Positions 51,568 through 60,657 are shown, counted from the stretch's first letter. The stretch is DNA of 64,000 nucleotides from Streptomyces natalensis ATCC 27448 (GCF_000935125.1 NZ_JRKI01000061.1:620001-684000); one strand, 5' to 3'. Notes: generated from the sequence alone by a model not told the origin. Made by a program: numbers and translations.

Positions 51568-53022
51568 TTACGACCCCGCCTCCGCCACCTCCGTACGCGG
51601 CTGCTGCGGTGCCGCCGACAGCGCCGTCGCCCCGTGCGGTGTGGGCATCATGCGCAGCGCCTGTTCCTTGGAGTACTTGCGCAGATAACTGACGACCGTG
51701 TTGGTGACGGCCACCAGCGGGACGGCGACGACCGCGCCGCCGATGCCGGCGATCAGGCTGCCGGAGGCGACCGAGAGGATCACGGCGAGCGGGTGGACCC
51801 GCACCGCGCGGCCCAGGATGAAGGGCTGGAGGACATGGCCCTCGATCTGATTGACCGCCAGGACGATCGCCAGCACGATCAGGGCCGTGAAGACGCCCTG
51901 GGTGACCAGCGAGACCACGCAGGCCAGCGCGCCGGAGACCACCGCGCCCACCAGCGGGATGAAGGCGAAGAGGAAGATGAAGACGGCCAGCGGGAGGGCC
52001 AGCGGGACGTCGAGGATCCACAGGCCGATGCCGATGACTATCGCGTCGATCAGGGCCACTATCACCGTGCCGCGGACATAGGCGGTCAGCGTCCGCCAGG
52101 CCCGCGGCCCGGCGCCCGCCACGCCCTCGCGGGCCGCGCCGGGCATCAGCTTGAGCAGCCAGGTCCAGATGCGGCGGCCGTCGTAGAGCAGGAAGAGCGT
52201 GGTGAACATCGACAGCAGGATGCCGGTGAACACCTCGATGACGACGGTGACGCCTTCCAGCCCGGCCGAGGTGATCGCCTCGGTGTTGTGACCGACCGCG
52301 TCCTGGAGGTTCTTGGCGATCTGGTTGATCTGACTCTCGGTCACATGGAAGGGGCCCTTGAGCAGCCAGCCCTTCAGCTCGGCGATGCCCTTCTGGATCT
52401 GACCGGCCACCGAGTCGATGTTGTCCTGAACCTGCCAGACAACGAACCAGCCGACCAGGCCCATCACCACGAAGCCGCCGATGAAGGTCAGCGCGGTGGC
52501 CAGCCCGCGTGCCAGTCCGCGGTGACGCAGCCAGGCCACGGTGGGCTGGAGCATCGCGGTGATCAGCAGCGCGGCGATGAAGGAGAGGACGACCAGCTGG
52601 ATGGTGGTGATGACCTTCGCCAGCACCCACAGCGTTCCGGCCAGGACGAGCAGCCGCCAGCCGGCCTCGGCGGCGACCCGTACGCCCCACGGCACCGCCG
52701 CGACCGGGTCCGGGCGGGCGGCGACGGCGGGCGCATAGGCGGGCGGGGCGGGAACGGATTCGGGCGGCGGGGCGGTGGCGACAGGCCGGGATCCGTCCGG
52801 CGAGGCCGCATGCGGCACGCCGTCGACGACCGCCGGCGGTTCGGCCGCACGGGCGGGCGGCGGCGCGAGGCCGTCGGGCGGATCCTCCGCACGCCTCAGG
52901 TCATCCTGGTCGGCGGCCGCGGCCTCCGCGGCCTCCGCCCGGCGGCGCTGTTCCTCCAGCCGCTGCGCGAGCCGCGTCAGACCGGCGCCGGCGCCGCCGA
53001 CCCACTGAGGCAATCTGGACAT
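51568..53022 (-). CDS. AI-2E family transporter (PerM-like)
   Basis: A 484-aa membrane protein. Residues 1-110 are a charged then Pro/Ala-rich cytosolic extension. From about 115 there are 7-8 hydrophobic segments (LLVLAGTLWVLAKVITTIQL, LATALTFIGGFVVMGLVGWF, VIEVFTGILLSMFTTLFLLY, VIVALIDAIVIGIGLWILD, FLFAFIPLVGAVVSGALACV), the AI-2E/UPF0118 layout. Transport role in actinobacteria is not established; some relatives are Na+/H+ antiporters. Confidence 0.9.
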   Translation of the reverse strand: MSRLPQWVGGAGAGLTRLAQRLEEQRRRAEAAEAAAADQDDLRRAEDPPDGLAPPPARAAEPPAVVDGVPHAASPDGSRPVATAPPPESVPAPPAYAPAVAARPDPVAAVPWGVRVAAEAGWRLLVLAGTLWVLAKVITTIQLVVLSFIAALLITAMLQPTVAWLRHRGLARGLATALTFIGGFVVMGLVGWFVVWQVQDNIDSVAGQIQKGIAELKGWLLKGPFHVTESQINQIAKNLQDAVGHNTEAITSAGLEGVTVVIEVFTGILLSMFTTLFLLYDGRRIWTWLLKLMPGAAREGVAGAGPRAWRTLTAYVRGTVIVALIDAIVIGIGLWILDVPLALPLAVFIFLFAFIPLVGAVVSGALACVVSLVTQGVFTALIVLAIVLAVNQIEGHVLQPFILGRAVRVHPLAVILSVASGSLIAGIGGAVVAVPLVAVTNTVVSYLRKYSKEQALRMMPTPHGATALSAAPQQPRTEVAEAGS

Positions 53023-53148
53023 GTCGCTTCTCTTCCCCTCCCTGACGCCACATCTGTCGGCACGACGTTACCTGTGCCGGGGCGCGCGGGCTGAGTACGG
53101 CCGCCCCGCGGCGCCGGCTTCCGCGGCGCGCGGGACACGCGGATGCAC

Positions 53149-53181
53149 GAAACCCCCGACGCTGACGCGGTCGGGGGTTTC
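53149..53181 (-). terminator. Terminator of the transglycosylase gene
   Basis: A perfect 12-bp stem, GAAACCCCCGAC and its complement, with a 9-base loop, about 48 bases after the minus-strand stop. Confidence 0.85.
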
Positions 53182-53228
53182 ACAAGTGCCGGTTGCCGCC
53201 GGTATGTCCCGGTGGCGGCCGATACGGC

Positions 53229-53924
53229 CTAGTACCAGCTGTTGGCCTGCCAGAACGACCAGGCACCACAGGGGCTGCCGTAGCGGTCGTTCATGTAGTT
53301 CAGGCCCCACTTGATCTGGGTCGCCGGGTTGGTCTGCCAGTCGGAACCGGCCGAGGACATCTTGGAGCCCGGCAGGGCCTGGACGAGGCCGTAGGCGCCC
53401 GAGGAGGCGTTGGTGGCGCGGTAGTTCCAGCCGGACTCGTGGTCCACTATGTTGCTGAAGCACTGGAACTGGTCGCTCGCCATCATCTGATGGGCGATGG
53501 CCTGCGTCTCGGCGATCGTGTAGGAGCTCTTGCCGAGAAGGTCGCCCACATCGCGCGATGCGGAGCGGGAGGCGGCCGCCTCCTGCTTCTTGCGCGCGTC
53601 GGCGTCCTTCTTCGCCTTGGCCTGGTCCGCGGCGTCCTTCTTGGACTGCGCGGTCTCCGCGGCTGCCTTACGGGCTGCTTCCTGTGCCGACTTCAGGGCT
53701 GCCGCGTCCGCCTGGCTGGACGCGTCGTCCGCCTGCTGCGTCAGGGAAGCCGTCTGCACCTGGGCCTGTGCGCCCGCGGGGATGTCGGCGATCGTCGCAT
53801 CGGCGGCGGTGGCCTCGGCGTTGACCGAGGCGGGCTGCCCTGCGGCGACGCCGACGACAGCGCCGACGGTGGTGACCGCGGTGGCGGAGGCCACTGCGAA
53901 TCCCCGGACCGAGATCCGGCTCAC
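53229..53924 (-). CDS. Secreted lytic transglycosylase-like protein
   Basis: A 231-aa exported protein. The N-terminus (VSRISVRGFAVASATAVTTV, then GAVVGVAAGQPASVNA) is a signal peptide. Residues 60-130 are an Ala/Lys/Gln coiled-coil-like linker (KDAADQAKAKKDADARKKQE). The catalytic-type domain follows: FSNIVDHESGWNYRATN (Glu of the goose-type fold), SGAYGLVQALPGSKMSSAG, NPATQIKWGLNYMNDRYGSP and a final WQANSWY. GTG at 53924 with GGAAGG upstream. It would cut peptidoglycan during growth or germination, like Streptomyces Rpf-class enzymes. Confidence 0.9.
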   Translation of the reverse strand: MSRISVRGFAVASATAVTTVGAVVGVAAGQPASVNAEATAADATIADIPAGAQAQVQTASLTQQADDASSQADAAALKSAQEAARKAAAETAQSKKDAADQAKAKKDADARKKQEAAASRSASRDVGDLLGKSSYTIAETQAIAHQMMASDQFQCFSNIVDHESGWNYRATNASSGAYGLVQALPGSKMSSAGSDWQTNPATQIKWGLNYMNDRYGSPCGAWSFWQANSWY

Positions 53925-54332
53925 ACGAATTCCTTCCAGCGTCGCCCGCATAGGTGACCTCGCGGGCGCAATCGTGCCCCTGGCGCTGGTCTCCCCTTGT
54001 TCCGGACCCAGTTGAGCGGGCGGGACCGGCTGGTCACGGGAGGCACTGGCCCGGTACGTCCCCCAAGGGGGTCCGCGTGGTGCTCGGGCGGCATACGGCG
54101 ACTCGCTATGAAGTTCGGTTGTTCCGCACCTCTGGGGATGCTGGTGGTGCCGTATGCGGGGCCTGACAGGACCCAGACTCTGCCCGAACCGGGCACCGCG
54201 AATCAATTCCCGGCCGGGTGTGAAAGCTCACACCTCGTTTACTCCCCAGGATTTTCGGATATCCGCGCGGACACGCGCGCCGCCCGGCTAAGCTCCCTCG
54301 CTTCTCCGGGCGGCGCGGTGGTTCACAACGGG
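53925..54332 (-). other. Long leader region of the transglycosylase gene
   Basis: About 400 bases between the PhoH stop and the transglycosylase start, read on the minus strand. It holds a CRP-like palindrome (54217-54234), several inverted repeats, and a hairpin near the gene (CGCCCGC / GCGGGCG around a loop with GGTCACC, 53943-53968). Cell-wall hydrolase genes in Streptomyces often carry a c-di-AMP (ydaO) riboswitch leader; a match is suspected but could not be shown by eye. Confidence 0.35.
54217..54234. promoter_or_regulatory. CRP-like palindrome
   Basis: GGTGTGA-AAGC-TCACACC, a perfect 7-bp dyad resembling TGTGA/TCACA CRP half-sites but with 4 rather than 6 bases between them. It lies about 295 bases before the transglycosylase start. 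Confidence 0.5.
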
Positions 54333-55670
54333 TCAGATCCTGCCGTCCTCCAGCATTTCGGTCACCAGGGCGGCGATCGGGGAGCGCTCGGACCGCGTGA
54401 GCGTGACATGCGCGAAAAGCGGATGGCCCTTCAGCTTCTCGACGACCGCGACCACGCCGTCGTAGCGCCCTACGCGCAGATTGTCCCGCTGTGCCACGTC
54501 ATGGGTCAGGACGACCCGGGAGTTGGCGCCGATACGGGACAGAACCGTCAGAAGGACGTTCCGTTCCAGCGACTGGGCCTCGTCGACGATGACGAACGCA
54601 TCGTGCAGCGAGCGGCCGCGGATATGGGTGAGCGGCAGCACCTCCAGCATGCCGCGCCCGACCACCTCTTCGATGACGTCCTTGGTGGTCACCGCGGACA
54701 GGGTGTCGAAGACCGCCTGCGCCCAGGGGCTCATCTTCTCGGCCTCGCTGCCGGGCAGATAGCCCAGCTCCTGCCCGCCGACCGCGTACAGCGGCCGGAA
54801 GACCATCACCTTGCGGTGCTGCCGGCGCTCCAGCACGGCCTCCAGACCCGCGCACAGCGCCAGCGCCGACTTGCCCGTACCGGCCCGCCCGCCCATGGAC
54901 ACGATGCCGACGTCCGGGTCGAGCAGCAGGTCCAGCGCGATGCGCTGTTCGGCGCTGCGGCCGTGGATCCCGAACGCCTCCCGGTCGCCGCGCACCAGCC
55001 GCACCCCGCCGTCCGCGGTGACCCGGCCCAGCGCCTTGCCGCGTTCGGACTGGAGGACCAGTCCGGTGTGCACCGGGAACTCCGCGGCGCCCGGCAGCTG
55101 GGCGCTCTCGGCGGCGAACAGGTCGTCCACCTGTTCCGCGGAGACGGCCAGTTCGGCCATGCCCGTCCAGCCGGAGTCGGTGATGGCCAGCTCGGCGCGG
55201 TACTCCTCGGCCAGCAGACCCACCGAGGACGCCTTGATGCGCATCGGCAGGTCCTTCGAGACGACCGTGACGTCGTACCCCTCGGCCTGAAGGTTGCGGG
55301 CGACCGCGAGGATGCGGGAGTCGTTGTCGCCCGGACGGCTGTGGCCGTTGAGGAAGGCCGCCGGCAGGATGCCCGGGTCGGAGTGGTTGAGCTCGACGCG
55401 GAGGGTGCCGCCGAGACCTCCGATGGGGATGGGGGCGTCCAGCCTTCCGTACTGGACGCGGTATTCGTCCAGCAGCCGGAGCGCCTGCCGGGCGAAGTAG
55501 CCGAGCTCGGGGTGGTGCCGCTTGGCCTCCAACTCCGTGACGACGACGACCGGGAGGACGACTTCGTGCTCCTCGAAGCGGGACATGGAGCCTGGATCCG
55601 CCAGCAGGACGCTGGTGTCGAGGACGTAGGTGCGCCGGCCGTTCTCACGGCGCTTTTTGCTGTTCACCAC
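54333..55670 (-). CDS. PhoH family protein with N-terminal PIN-like domain
   Basis: A 445-aa cytosolic protein. The N-terminal PIN domain (RTYVLDTSVLLADPGSM, VVVVTELEAKRHHPELG, NDSRILAVARNLQAEG) carries the acidic RNase residues. The C-terminal PhoH ATPase has Walker A IVSMGGRAGTGKSALAL and Walker B DAFVIVDEAQSLERN. PIN-PhoH proteins (PhoH2) act as RNA helicase-ribonucleases. The ATG at 55670 is used. The transglycosylase gene follows on the same strand after 400 bases. Confidence 0.93.
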   Translation of the reverse strand: MVNSKKRRENGRRTYVLDTSVLLADPGSMSRFEEHEVVLPVVVVTELEAKRHHPELGYFARQALRLLDEYRVQYGRLDAPIPIGGLGGTLRVELNHSDPGILPAAFLNGHSRPGDNDSRILAVARNLQAEGYDVTVVSKDLPMRIKASSVGLLAEEYRAELAITDSGWTGMAELAVSAEQVDDLFAAESAQLPGAAEFPVHTGLVLQSERGKALGRVTADGGVRLVRGDREAFGIHGRSAEQRIALDLLLDPDVGIVSMGGRAGTGKSALALCAGLEAVLERRQHRKVMVFRPLYAVGGQELGYLPGSEAEKMSPWAQAVFDTLSAVTTKDVIEEVVGRGMLEVLPLTHIRGRSLHDAFVIVDEAQSLERNVLLTVLSRIGANSRVVLTHDVAQRDNLRVGRYDGVVAVVEKLKGHPLFAHVTLTRSERSPIAALVTEMLEDGRI

Positions 55671-56057
55671 GGGTGGACGAACCCCCTCGGATGAGGTCGG
55701 GGTGCGACGGCGTCGCCGGGCACGGGACCGGGTTCAGGCCACGCTGCACGGGCCGAACGCCGGCCCTCCGCGTCGTCCGTGCGATCCGCACGATCGTCCG
55801 TGATGTGCAAAGGGCCTCCCGGGCGGACGGCCCCATGCCGCCCGCTGAGAACCGGCGCCCGATGTCTGATTCCGGACGCCGACCTGCCAGGGATATTCCC
55901 GCGAACCCGCGCCCCCATGCCATGGCATATGACGCACGGTTGATGAACCTTTGGTTACACAAGATCGCCGGCGTGGCGCACCCGGACCGCCGACTCAGCG
56001 CGCACAAACTGCACATTCCGGGGGATAACCCCCGAACTCCTCGCCGGAAAACCCGCT
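55671..56057. other. Spacer between uppS and phoH-like genes
   Basis: About 390 bases with no gene seen. An AT-richer patch at 55920-55975 (with CCATGCCATGGCATATG, read as overlapping palindromes) probably holds the promoter of the PhoH gene. A terminator-like hairpin stands next to the upstream gene. Confidence 0.4.
56016..56036 (-). terminator. Hairpin after the cis-prenyltransferase gene
   Basis: GGGGG-TTAT-CCCCC on the minus strand, flanked by TTC and GAA that also pair after a bulged G, about 22 bases after the stop. Confidence 0.6.
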
Positions 56058-56855
56058 TCAGCCGCCGTAGCGCCGGTGCCGGGCCGCGTAGTCGCGCAAC
56101 GCGCGCAGGAAGTCCACCTTGCGGAAGGCCGGCCAGAAGACCTCGCAGAAGAAGAACTCGGAGTGCGCGCTCTGCCAGAGCATGAAGCCCGACAGCCGCT
56201 GCTCGCCGCTCGTACGGATCACCAGGTCCGGGTCCGGCTGGCCGCGGGTGTAGAGGTGCTCGGAGATCAGGTCGATGTCGACGGTCTCGGCGATCTCCTC
56301 CAGGGAGGTGCCGCGCTCGGCGTGCTCCAGCAGCAGCGAGCGCACGGCATCGGCGATCTCCTGGCGGCCGCCGTAGCCGACCGCGACGTTCACCAGAATG
56401 CCCTTGTTGTCGGCGGTGGCCGTCTCGGCCTCCTTGAGGACCGTCTGGGTGGCCTCCGGGAGGAGATCGCGGTTGCCGACGTGGTGGACGCGCCAGCGGC
56501 CGTCGGCGGCCAGGTCGCGCACGGTGTTCTCGATGATGCCCAGCAGCGGCTTCAGCTCGACCGCGGGCCGGTCGAGGTTGTCCGTCGACAGCAGCCAGAG
56601 CGTGAGGACCTCCACATCGGTCTCCGCGCACCACCCCAGCAGCTCGCTGATCTTGGCCGCGCCCGCCTGGTGGCCCTGCTCGGGGGTCCGCCCGTCGGCC
56701 CGCGCCCAGCGCCGGTTGCCGTCGAGGATGACGCCGATGTGCTTGGGCACCTGGGCGTGGTCCAGGCGGCCCTCCACCCGGCGCGCATACAGCCGGTAGA
56801 CCAGATTGCGCAGTGCGGGCGGATAAGGGATGCGCACCCCGGAAGATCGCGTCAT
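56058..56855 (-). CDS. uppS: Isoprenyl transferase (cis-prenyltransferase, UPP synthase type)
   Basis: A 265-aa cis-prenyl transferase making polyprenyl diphosphate carriers for wall synthesis. Seen: active-site HIGVILDGNRRWARADGRT (catalytic Asp), LTLWLLSTDNLDRP, and the C-terminal DLVIRTSGEQRLSGFMLWQ, SAHSEFFF and FCEVFWP motifs. Actinobacteria have two such genes (short and long chain); which this is cannot be decided here. ATG at 56855 with GGAGGGG 11 bases upstream; a GTG 18 bases later is an alternative. Confidence 0.93.
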   Translation of the reverse strand: MTRSSGVRIPYPPALRNLVYRLYARRVEGRLDHAQVPKHIGVILDGNRRWARADGRTPEQGHQAGAAKISELLGWCAETDVEVLTLWLLSTDNLDRPAVELKPLLGIIENTVRDLAADGRWRVHHVGNRDLLPEATQTVLKEAETATADNKGILVNVAVGYGGRQEIADAVRSLLLEHAERGTSLEEIAETVDIDLISEHLYTRGQPDPDLVIRTSGEQRLSGFMLWQSAHSEFFFCEVFWPAFRKVDFLRALRDYAARHRRYGG

Positions 56856-56979
56856 ATGTGGTCCAGCCCCTCCGTGCCGAAATGGCCCTCGCCCCGTCGC
56901 CTCAAGGGGGCAACTTTACGTGTCGGGTGTCACGAGAGCCCAATCAGGTGTGTCACAAGTACGTGATAGGGAGATGAGC

Positions 56980-58017
56980 ATGACTGGCACATCTGACTAC
57001 CACGCCGTGGAATCGCGCTACGACTCCATGGAGTACCGGCGTACCGGCCGCAGCGGTCTGAAACTCCCCGCCATCTCTCTCGGACTGTGGCACAACTTCG
57101 GGGACGACCGCACCCTGGCGTCCCAGCGGGCGATCCTGCGCCGCGCCTTCGACCTGGGCATCACCCACTTCGATCTGGCCAACAACTACGGCCCGCCGCC
57201 CGGGTCCGCCGAGCTGAACTTCGGCAAGATCTTCGCCCAGGACTTCCGGCCCTACCGTGACGAGATGATTCTCTCCACGAAGGCCGGATATCTGATGCAC
57301 CCCGGTCCGTACGGAGAATGGGGTTCGCGCAAATATCTCCTGTCGTCGCTGGATGCGTCACTGAAGCGGATGGGTGTCGATTACGTCGATATCTTCTACT
57401 CGCACCGCTTCGATCCGCACACGCCGCTCCAGGAGACGATGGGCGCACTGGCCTCCGCGGTTCATCAGGGGAAGGCGCTTTACGCCGGTATCTCCTCTTA
57501 CTCCGCCGAGCAGACCCGCGAGGCGGCGGGCATTCTGCGCGAAATGGGTGTTCCGGCGCTGATCCACCAGCCCTCGTACTCGATGATCAACCGCTGGACC
57601 GAGGACGATGCGCTGCTGGACACCCTTGAGGCCGAGGGCATGGGCTGTATCTCCTTCGCGCCGCTGGCCCAGGGACTGCTCACCGACAAGTACCTCCGGG
57701 GCGTCCCCGAAGGGTCGCGGGCCTCGCAGGGCAAGTCCCTGGACCCGCAGCTGCTGTCCGAGGACGTGGTCGGCCGGCTGCGCGGGCTGAACGACATCGC
57801 CGCCCGGCGCGGCCAGTCGCTGGCCCAGATGGCCCTGCGCTGGGTGCTGCGCGACGAGCGGATGACCGCCGCGCTGATCGGCGCCAGCAGCGTGGCCCAG
57901 CTGGAGGCCAATGTCGCGGCCCTCCAGGGTCCCGCCCTCACCGCGGAGGAAGTGGCCGAGATCGATCGGTACGCGGTCTCCACGGAGGGCGTGAACATCT
58001 GGGCGCGCCGGAACTAG
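56980..58017 (+). CDS. Aldo/keto reductase (YghZ / L-glyceraldehyde 3-phosphate reductase-like)
   Basis: A 345-aa NADPH-dependent oxidoreductase of the AKR14 / Kv-beta type. Seen: MEYRRTGRSGLKLPAISLGL, HFDLANNYGPPPGSAE (catalytic Tyr), EMILSTKAGYLMHPGPYG (Lys), VDIFYSHRFDPHTPL (His) and QMALRWVLRDERMTAALIGA for cofactor binding. The ATG at 56980 is preferred to 56974 because GGGAG stands 6 bases upstream. These enzymes detoxify methylglyoxal and related aldehydes. Confidence 0.93.
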   Translation: MTGTSDYHAVESRYDSMEYRRTGRSGLKLPAISLGLWHNFGDDRTLASQRAILRRAFDLGITHFDLANNYGPPPGSAELNFGKIFAQDFRPYRDEMILSTKAGYLMHPGPYGEWGSRKYLLSSLDASLKRMGVDYVDIFYSHRFDPHTPLQETMGALASAVHQGKALYAGISSYSAEQTREAAGILREMGVPALIHQPSYSMINRWTEDDALLDTLEAEGMGCISFAPLAQGLLTDKYLRGVPEGSRASQGKSLDPQLLSEDVVGRLRGLNDIAARRGQSLAQMALRWVLRDERMTAALIGASSVAQLEANVAALQGPALTAEEVAEIDRYAVSTEGVNIWARRN

Positions 58018-58065
58018 ACACCGAGTCGCCGCACAGGCCCCCCGGGGGGGCCGTTTCGGCCGGAC

Positions 58066-58110
58066 AAAAAAAGCGGGCCGGTCCGTGGGGGGGAATACGG
58101 ACCGGCCCGA
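58066..58110 (-). terminator. Intrinsic terminator with T-tract
   Basis: A 13-bp stem (CGGGCCGGTCCGT and its complement, 58074-58110) is followed on the minus strand by seven Ts (58072-58066). It ends the prepilin peptidase transcript and can also stop the convergent reductase transcript. Confidence 0.85.
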
Positions 58111-58222
58111 GGGGGGGCTTCCACCATAACCCCGACAGGGGGGTGCTGCGTGCATCGCGTTGCGGCGCGGCGTGGCTCGGCCTGTCGGGCGGGCGGACGG
58201 GGACGGATGCCACGGGCGGCTT

Positions 58223-58957
58223 TCAGGCCGCGGCCGCCCCCAGGAGCAGCGCGCCGAACGCCCCAATGATCATGAATGGTCCCAGCGGCATGACCTTCGC
58301 CCCGCCCCTTCGGACGCACATCAGCCCGACCCCGTAGAGCGCCCCGGTCAGCACACCGGCCGCGCCCCCGGTGGCGACGGCGTCCCAGCCGTACCACCCA
58401 AGGGCGATCCCCAGCCCGATCGCCAGCTTGACGTCACCCAGGCCGATCCCCGCCGGGTTGACGACGAACAGCAGGAGGTAGCAGGCGCCCAGCGCGAGCC
58501 CGCCCAGCAGCGCCCGCGAGAAGGCGCCGCCCTCCCCCGTCAGCGGGGCGACCAGGCCCAGCGCCCCGGCCGCCGCGGCCGCCAGCGGCAGGGTCAGGAC
58601 GTCGGGCAGCCGGTGCACCCGCCAGTCGACGACGGTCAGCAGGACGGCCACCGGGGCCATCAGCAGCCAGACGGCGAGCTCGGGCCGGGCCCCGGTGGCC
58701 GCCGCGAGCGCCGTACAGGACAGCGCGGTGACCGCGGCCGTCGCCGCCGCCCCCGGCCCGTACGCCCCGCATCCCGGCTCCGGGCACCGCCCCCGCCCCA
58801 GCCAGCCCCGCGCCCGGCCGCCGATCGCATGCCCGCCGGGGCAGGCGCTGCGCCACTCCTCCTCGGAGCCGACGGACATCCGGTGGGCGGGCCGCGGTAT
58901 CAGCAGCCCGGCCGCGGCCCCGTAGGCGGCGGCGAGAACCATCAGCATCACCGACAT
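58223..58957 (-). CDS. A24-family prepilin peptidase (TadV-like)
   Basis: A 244-aa membrane aspartyl protease with about 7 hydrophobic segments. The two active Asp motifs are VVDWRVHRLPDVL and AGIGLGDVKLAIGLG (GxGD). It has a Cys-containing loop (WRSACPGGHAIG, RGRCPEPGCGAYG) that may bind zinc, as in PilD but not in short TadV. It would process the Flp pilin of the cluster at 61-64 kb. A T-tract terminator follows. Confidence 0.9.
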   Translation of the reverse strand: MSVMLMVLAAAYGAAAGLLIPRPAHRMSVGSEEEWRSACPGGHAIGGRARGWLGRGRCPEPGCGAYGPGAAATAAVTALSCTALAAATGARPELAVWLLMAPVAVLLTVVDWRVHRLPDVLTLPLAAAAAGALGLVAPLTGEGGAFSRALLGGLALGACYLLLFVVNPAGIGLGDVKLAIGLGIALGWYGWDAVATGGAAGVLTGALYGVGLMCVRRGGAKVMPLGPFMIIGAFGALLLGAAAA

Positions 58958-58997
58958 GCGTCGACCTTAGGGCCGTCCGGCTGATAGAACGACGGAC

Positions 58998-59402
58998 ATG
59001 GCGCGCTGGCGGAACGGCCCCGGAGTACTCCTCATGGCGGACTCGGGCCCCGGCGAGGGCACGGGCTCCTGGCCCGTCGCCGGCGTCCCGTTGGAGATCG
59101 CCGCGTCCTACCGGGCCCGCACCCGCGGCCTGTTGGGCCGCGACGGTATCGAGGGGGCGCTGCTGCTCACCCCGGCGAGCGGGGTGCACACCGTCCGGAT
59201 GCGGTTCGCGATCGATGTCGCCTATCTGAGCCGGGACCTGACCGTCCTGGCCGTACGCACCATGCCCCCCGGCCGCTTCGGACGCCCGCGCCTGCGCGCC
59301 CGGCACGTCCTGGAGGCGGAGGCGGGGGCGATGGCGAAGTGGGGCCTGCGTCCGGGCCGTCGCCTCGCGGTGGAAGCGTGCGGCCCGGACGCGGCGCCCT
59401 AG
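58998..59402 (+). CDS. DUF192 family protein
   Basis: A 134-aa protein with the DUF192 core: ASYRARTRGLLGRDGIEGAL, GVHTVRMRFAIDVAYLSRDL and RHVLEAEAGAMAKWGLRPG. The fold is a small barrel; function unproven. It is the only plus-strand gene within the Tad cluster, starting 40 bases from the divergent peptidase gene. Confidence 0.88.
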   Translation: MARWRNGPGVLLMADSGPGEGTGSWPVAGVPLEIAASYRARTRGLLGRDGIEGALLLTPASGVHTVRMRFAIDVAYLSRDLTVLAVRTMPPGRFGRPRLRARHVLEAEAGAMAKWGLRPGRRLAVEACGPDAAP

Positions 59403-59451
59403 GCGCCGAGGCACACCGGTCCTGGGCGGGCCCGTCCGCGGCGGCTGCTCC

Positions 59452-60072
59452 CTACTCCCCGGCCCGCGGGAAGCTGACCTCGACCCGGCGGTTCTTCTTG
59501 CGGCCCGCCTCGGTGGCGTTGTCGGCGATCGGGTACTGCTCGCCGTAACCGCGGATGTCGAACGTCACCGACGAGCCCAGCTCGCCCGCCAGTTCCTGCT
59601 GGACGGCATCGGCGCGCTGTTTGGACAGCGTCAGGCCGTGTGCGGCCGATCCGAGGTTGTCGGTGAAGCCGAAGACCCGCAGCCGGGTGGCGTTCTGCTT
59701 CTTGGCCTCGGAGGCGATGGTGTCGATCCGGGAGAGCGCGTCCGGTGAGAGCTTGGCGCTGTCCTTGCCGAAGAGGACCTCGGCCTGGAGCGAGAAGGTG
59801 ACGTTGTCGTTGGTGTCCTGACGGCGCTCGGAACCGTCGTCGCTCTCCACGATGGACTTGATGTTGAGCACCTTGGCGGGCGCGAGCGTGGCGCCCTGGA
59901 CCATCCGCAGGTCGGGGTCGTGGGGGTCGATCCGGACGGGTGCGGTGGAGTCCTCACGGGTGCCGGGCGGACCGTCCGCCCGGGCCGACTGCGTCAGCAG
60001 GGCGGCGGCAAGGACGGCGCAGGCGGCGGCCACTGCGGCCCTGGGGACGGTGCGGCCTGGGGACATGGTCAC
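59452..60072 (-). CDS. OmpA-family peptidoglycan-binding protein
   Basis: A 206-aa exported protein: signal peptide (RAAVAAACAVLAAALLTQSARA) and a C-terminal OmpA domain (VLFGKDSAKLSPDALSRID, RLRVFGFTDNLGSAAHG, LSKQRADAVQQELAG, RGYGEQYPIADNATEAGRKKNRR - read in parts). The TD...LS..RA and NRRVE motifs bind diaminopimelate of peptidoglycan. It starts directly at the stop of the upstream lipoprotein, so both are co-translated; in this Tad context it may anchor the pilus machine in the wall. GTG 60072 or ATG 60066 are alternative starts. Confidence 0.9.
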   Translation of the reverse strand: MTMSPGRTVPRAAVAAACAVLAAALLTQSARADGPPGTREDSTAPVRIDPHDPDLRMVQGATLAPAKVLNIKSIVESDDGSERRQDTNDNVTFSLQAEVLFGKDSAKLSPDALSRIDTIASEAKKQNATRLRVFGFTDNLGSAAHGLTLSKQRADAVQQELAGELGSSVTFDIRGYGEQYPIADNATEAGRKKNRRVEVSFPRAGE

Positions 60073-60657
60073 TCACCCGGTGATCTCGATGTCGGCAAGG
60101 GGGAAGGTCGGCAGCTGGAATTCCACATCGGTGGTGCTGGCCGCCGGCGAGGGGAACTGCATGAAGACCGGCAGGGTCTCCCCGGGCTTGATGATCCGGA
60201 TGCCGGTCGTCGCCAGCGGGCGCCCTTCGGTGTCGCGCAGGACGTAGTACCGCTTGCGCTCCTTGATGTCGATCAGCGTCGCCCCGCCCAGGTGGTTGCC
60301 GTGCTGCTGCATCTCCGTCTCGTCGCCGCGCCAGGCGGACGATTCGCTGAACGGCTCGGAGCTGGTGTTCTTCAGCACCCCCTGCACGGTGACGAATCCG
60401 CCGGAGTCACGCACCGCGGAGTTGAGGGTCAGCACCATGCCCTTCTTGCCTCTGAGGACGGCGATGACCTTGCTGGAATCCGCGGCCGGCGCGGTCGCCG
60501 GGGAACTGTGCGAACCGGCGGGCGGCTGGGGCTTCTTCGCGGTGCCCGTCGCCGGTCCGCTGTCGCTGCCGCAGCCGACCGCGCCGAAGGCCAAGCCGGC
60601 GGCAAGCACGAGCGCGGCCGCCGCCGTACGGCGCCGCGCGGTGCGTTGCATGCTCAT
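60073..60657 (-). CDS. Tad-cluster lipoprotein
   Basis: A 194-aa predicted lipoprotein: signal peptide with lipobox (ALVLAAGLAFGAVGC, Cys near residue 29), a Pro/Ser/Thr linker, and a beta-rich domain (MVLTLNSAVRDSGGFVTVQG, NTSSEPFSESSAWRGDE, RYYVLRDTEGRPLATTG, ETLPVFMQFPSP). The shape suggests a surface binding module. It precedes the OmpA-like gene without a gap. No name is known to me. Confidence 0.8.
   Translation of the reverse strand: MSMQRTARRRTAAAALVLAAGLAFGAVGCGSDSGPATGTAKKPQPPAGSHSSPATAPAADSSKVIAVLRGKKGMVLTLNSAVRDSGGFVTVQGVLKNTSSEPFSESSAWRGDETEMQQHGNHLGGATLIDIKERKRYYVLRDTEGRPLATTGIRIIKPGETLPVFMQFPSPAASTTDVEFQLPTFPLADIEITG

Noticed and set aside
53925..54332. Firm call of a c-di-AMP (ydaO) riboswitch
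   Set aside because: Only scattered resemblance was found by eye; without a covariance search it is kept as a question, not a feature.
58041..58050. Runs of C and G near 58037-58118 as a slippery or quadruplex element
   Set aside because: They surround a normal T-tract terminator and need no further explanation.
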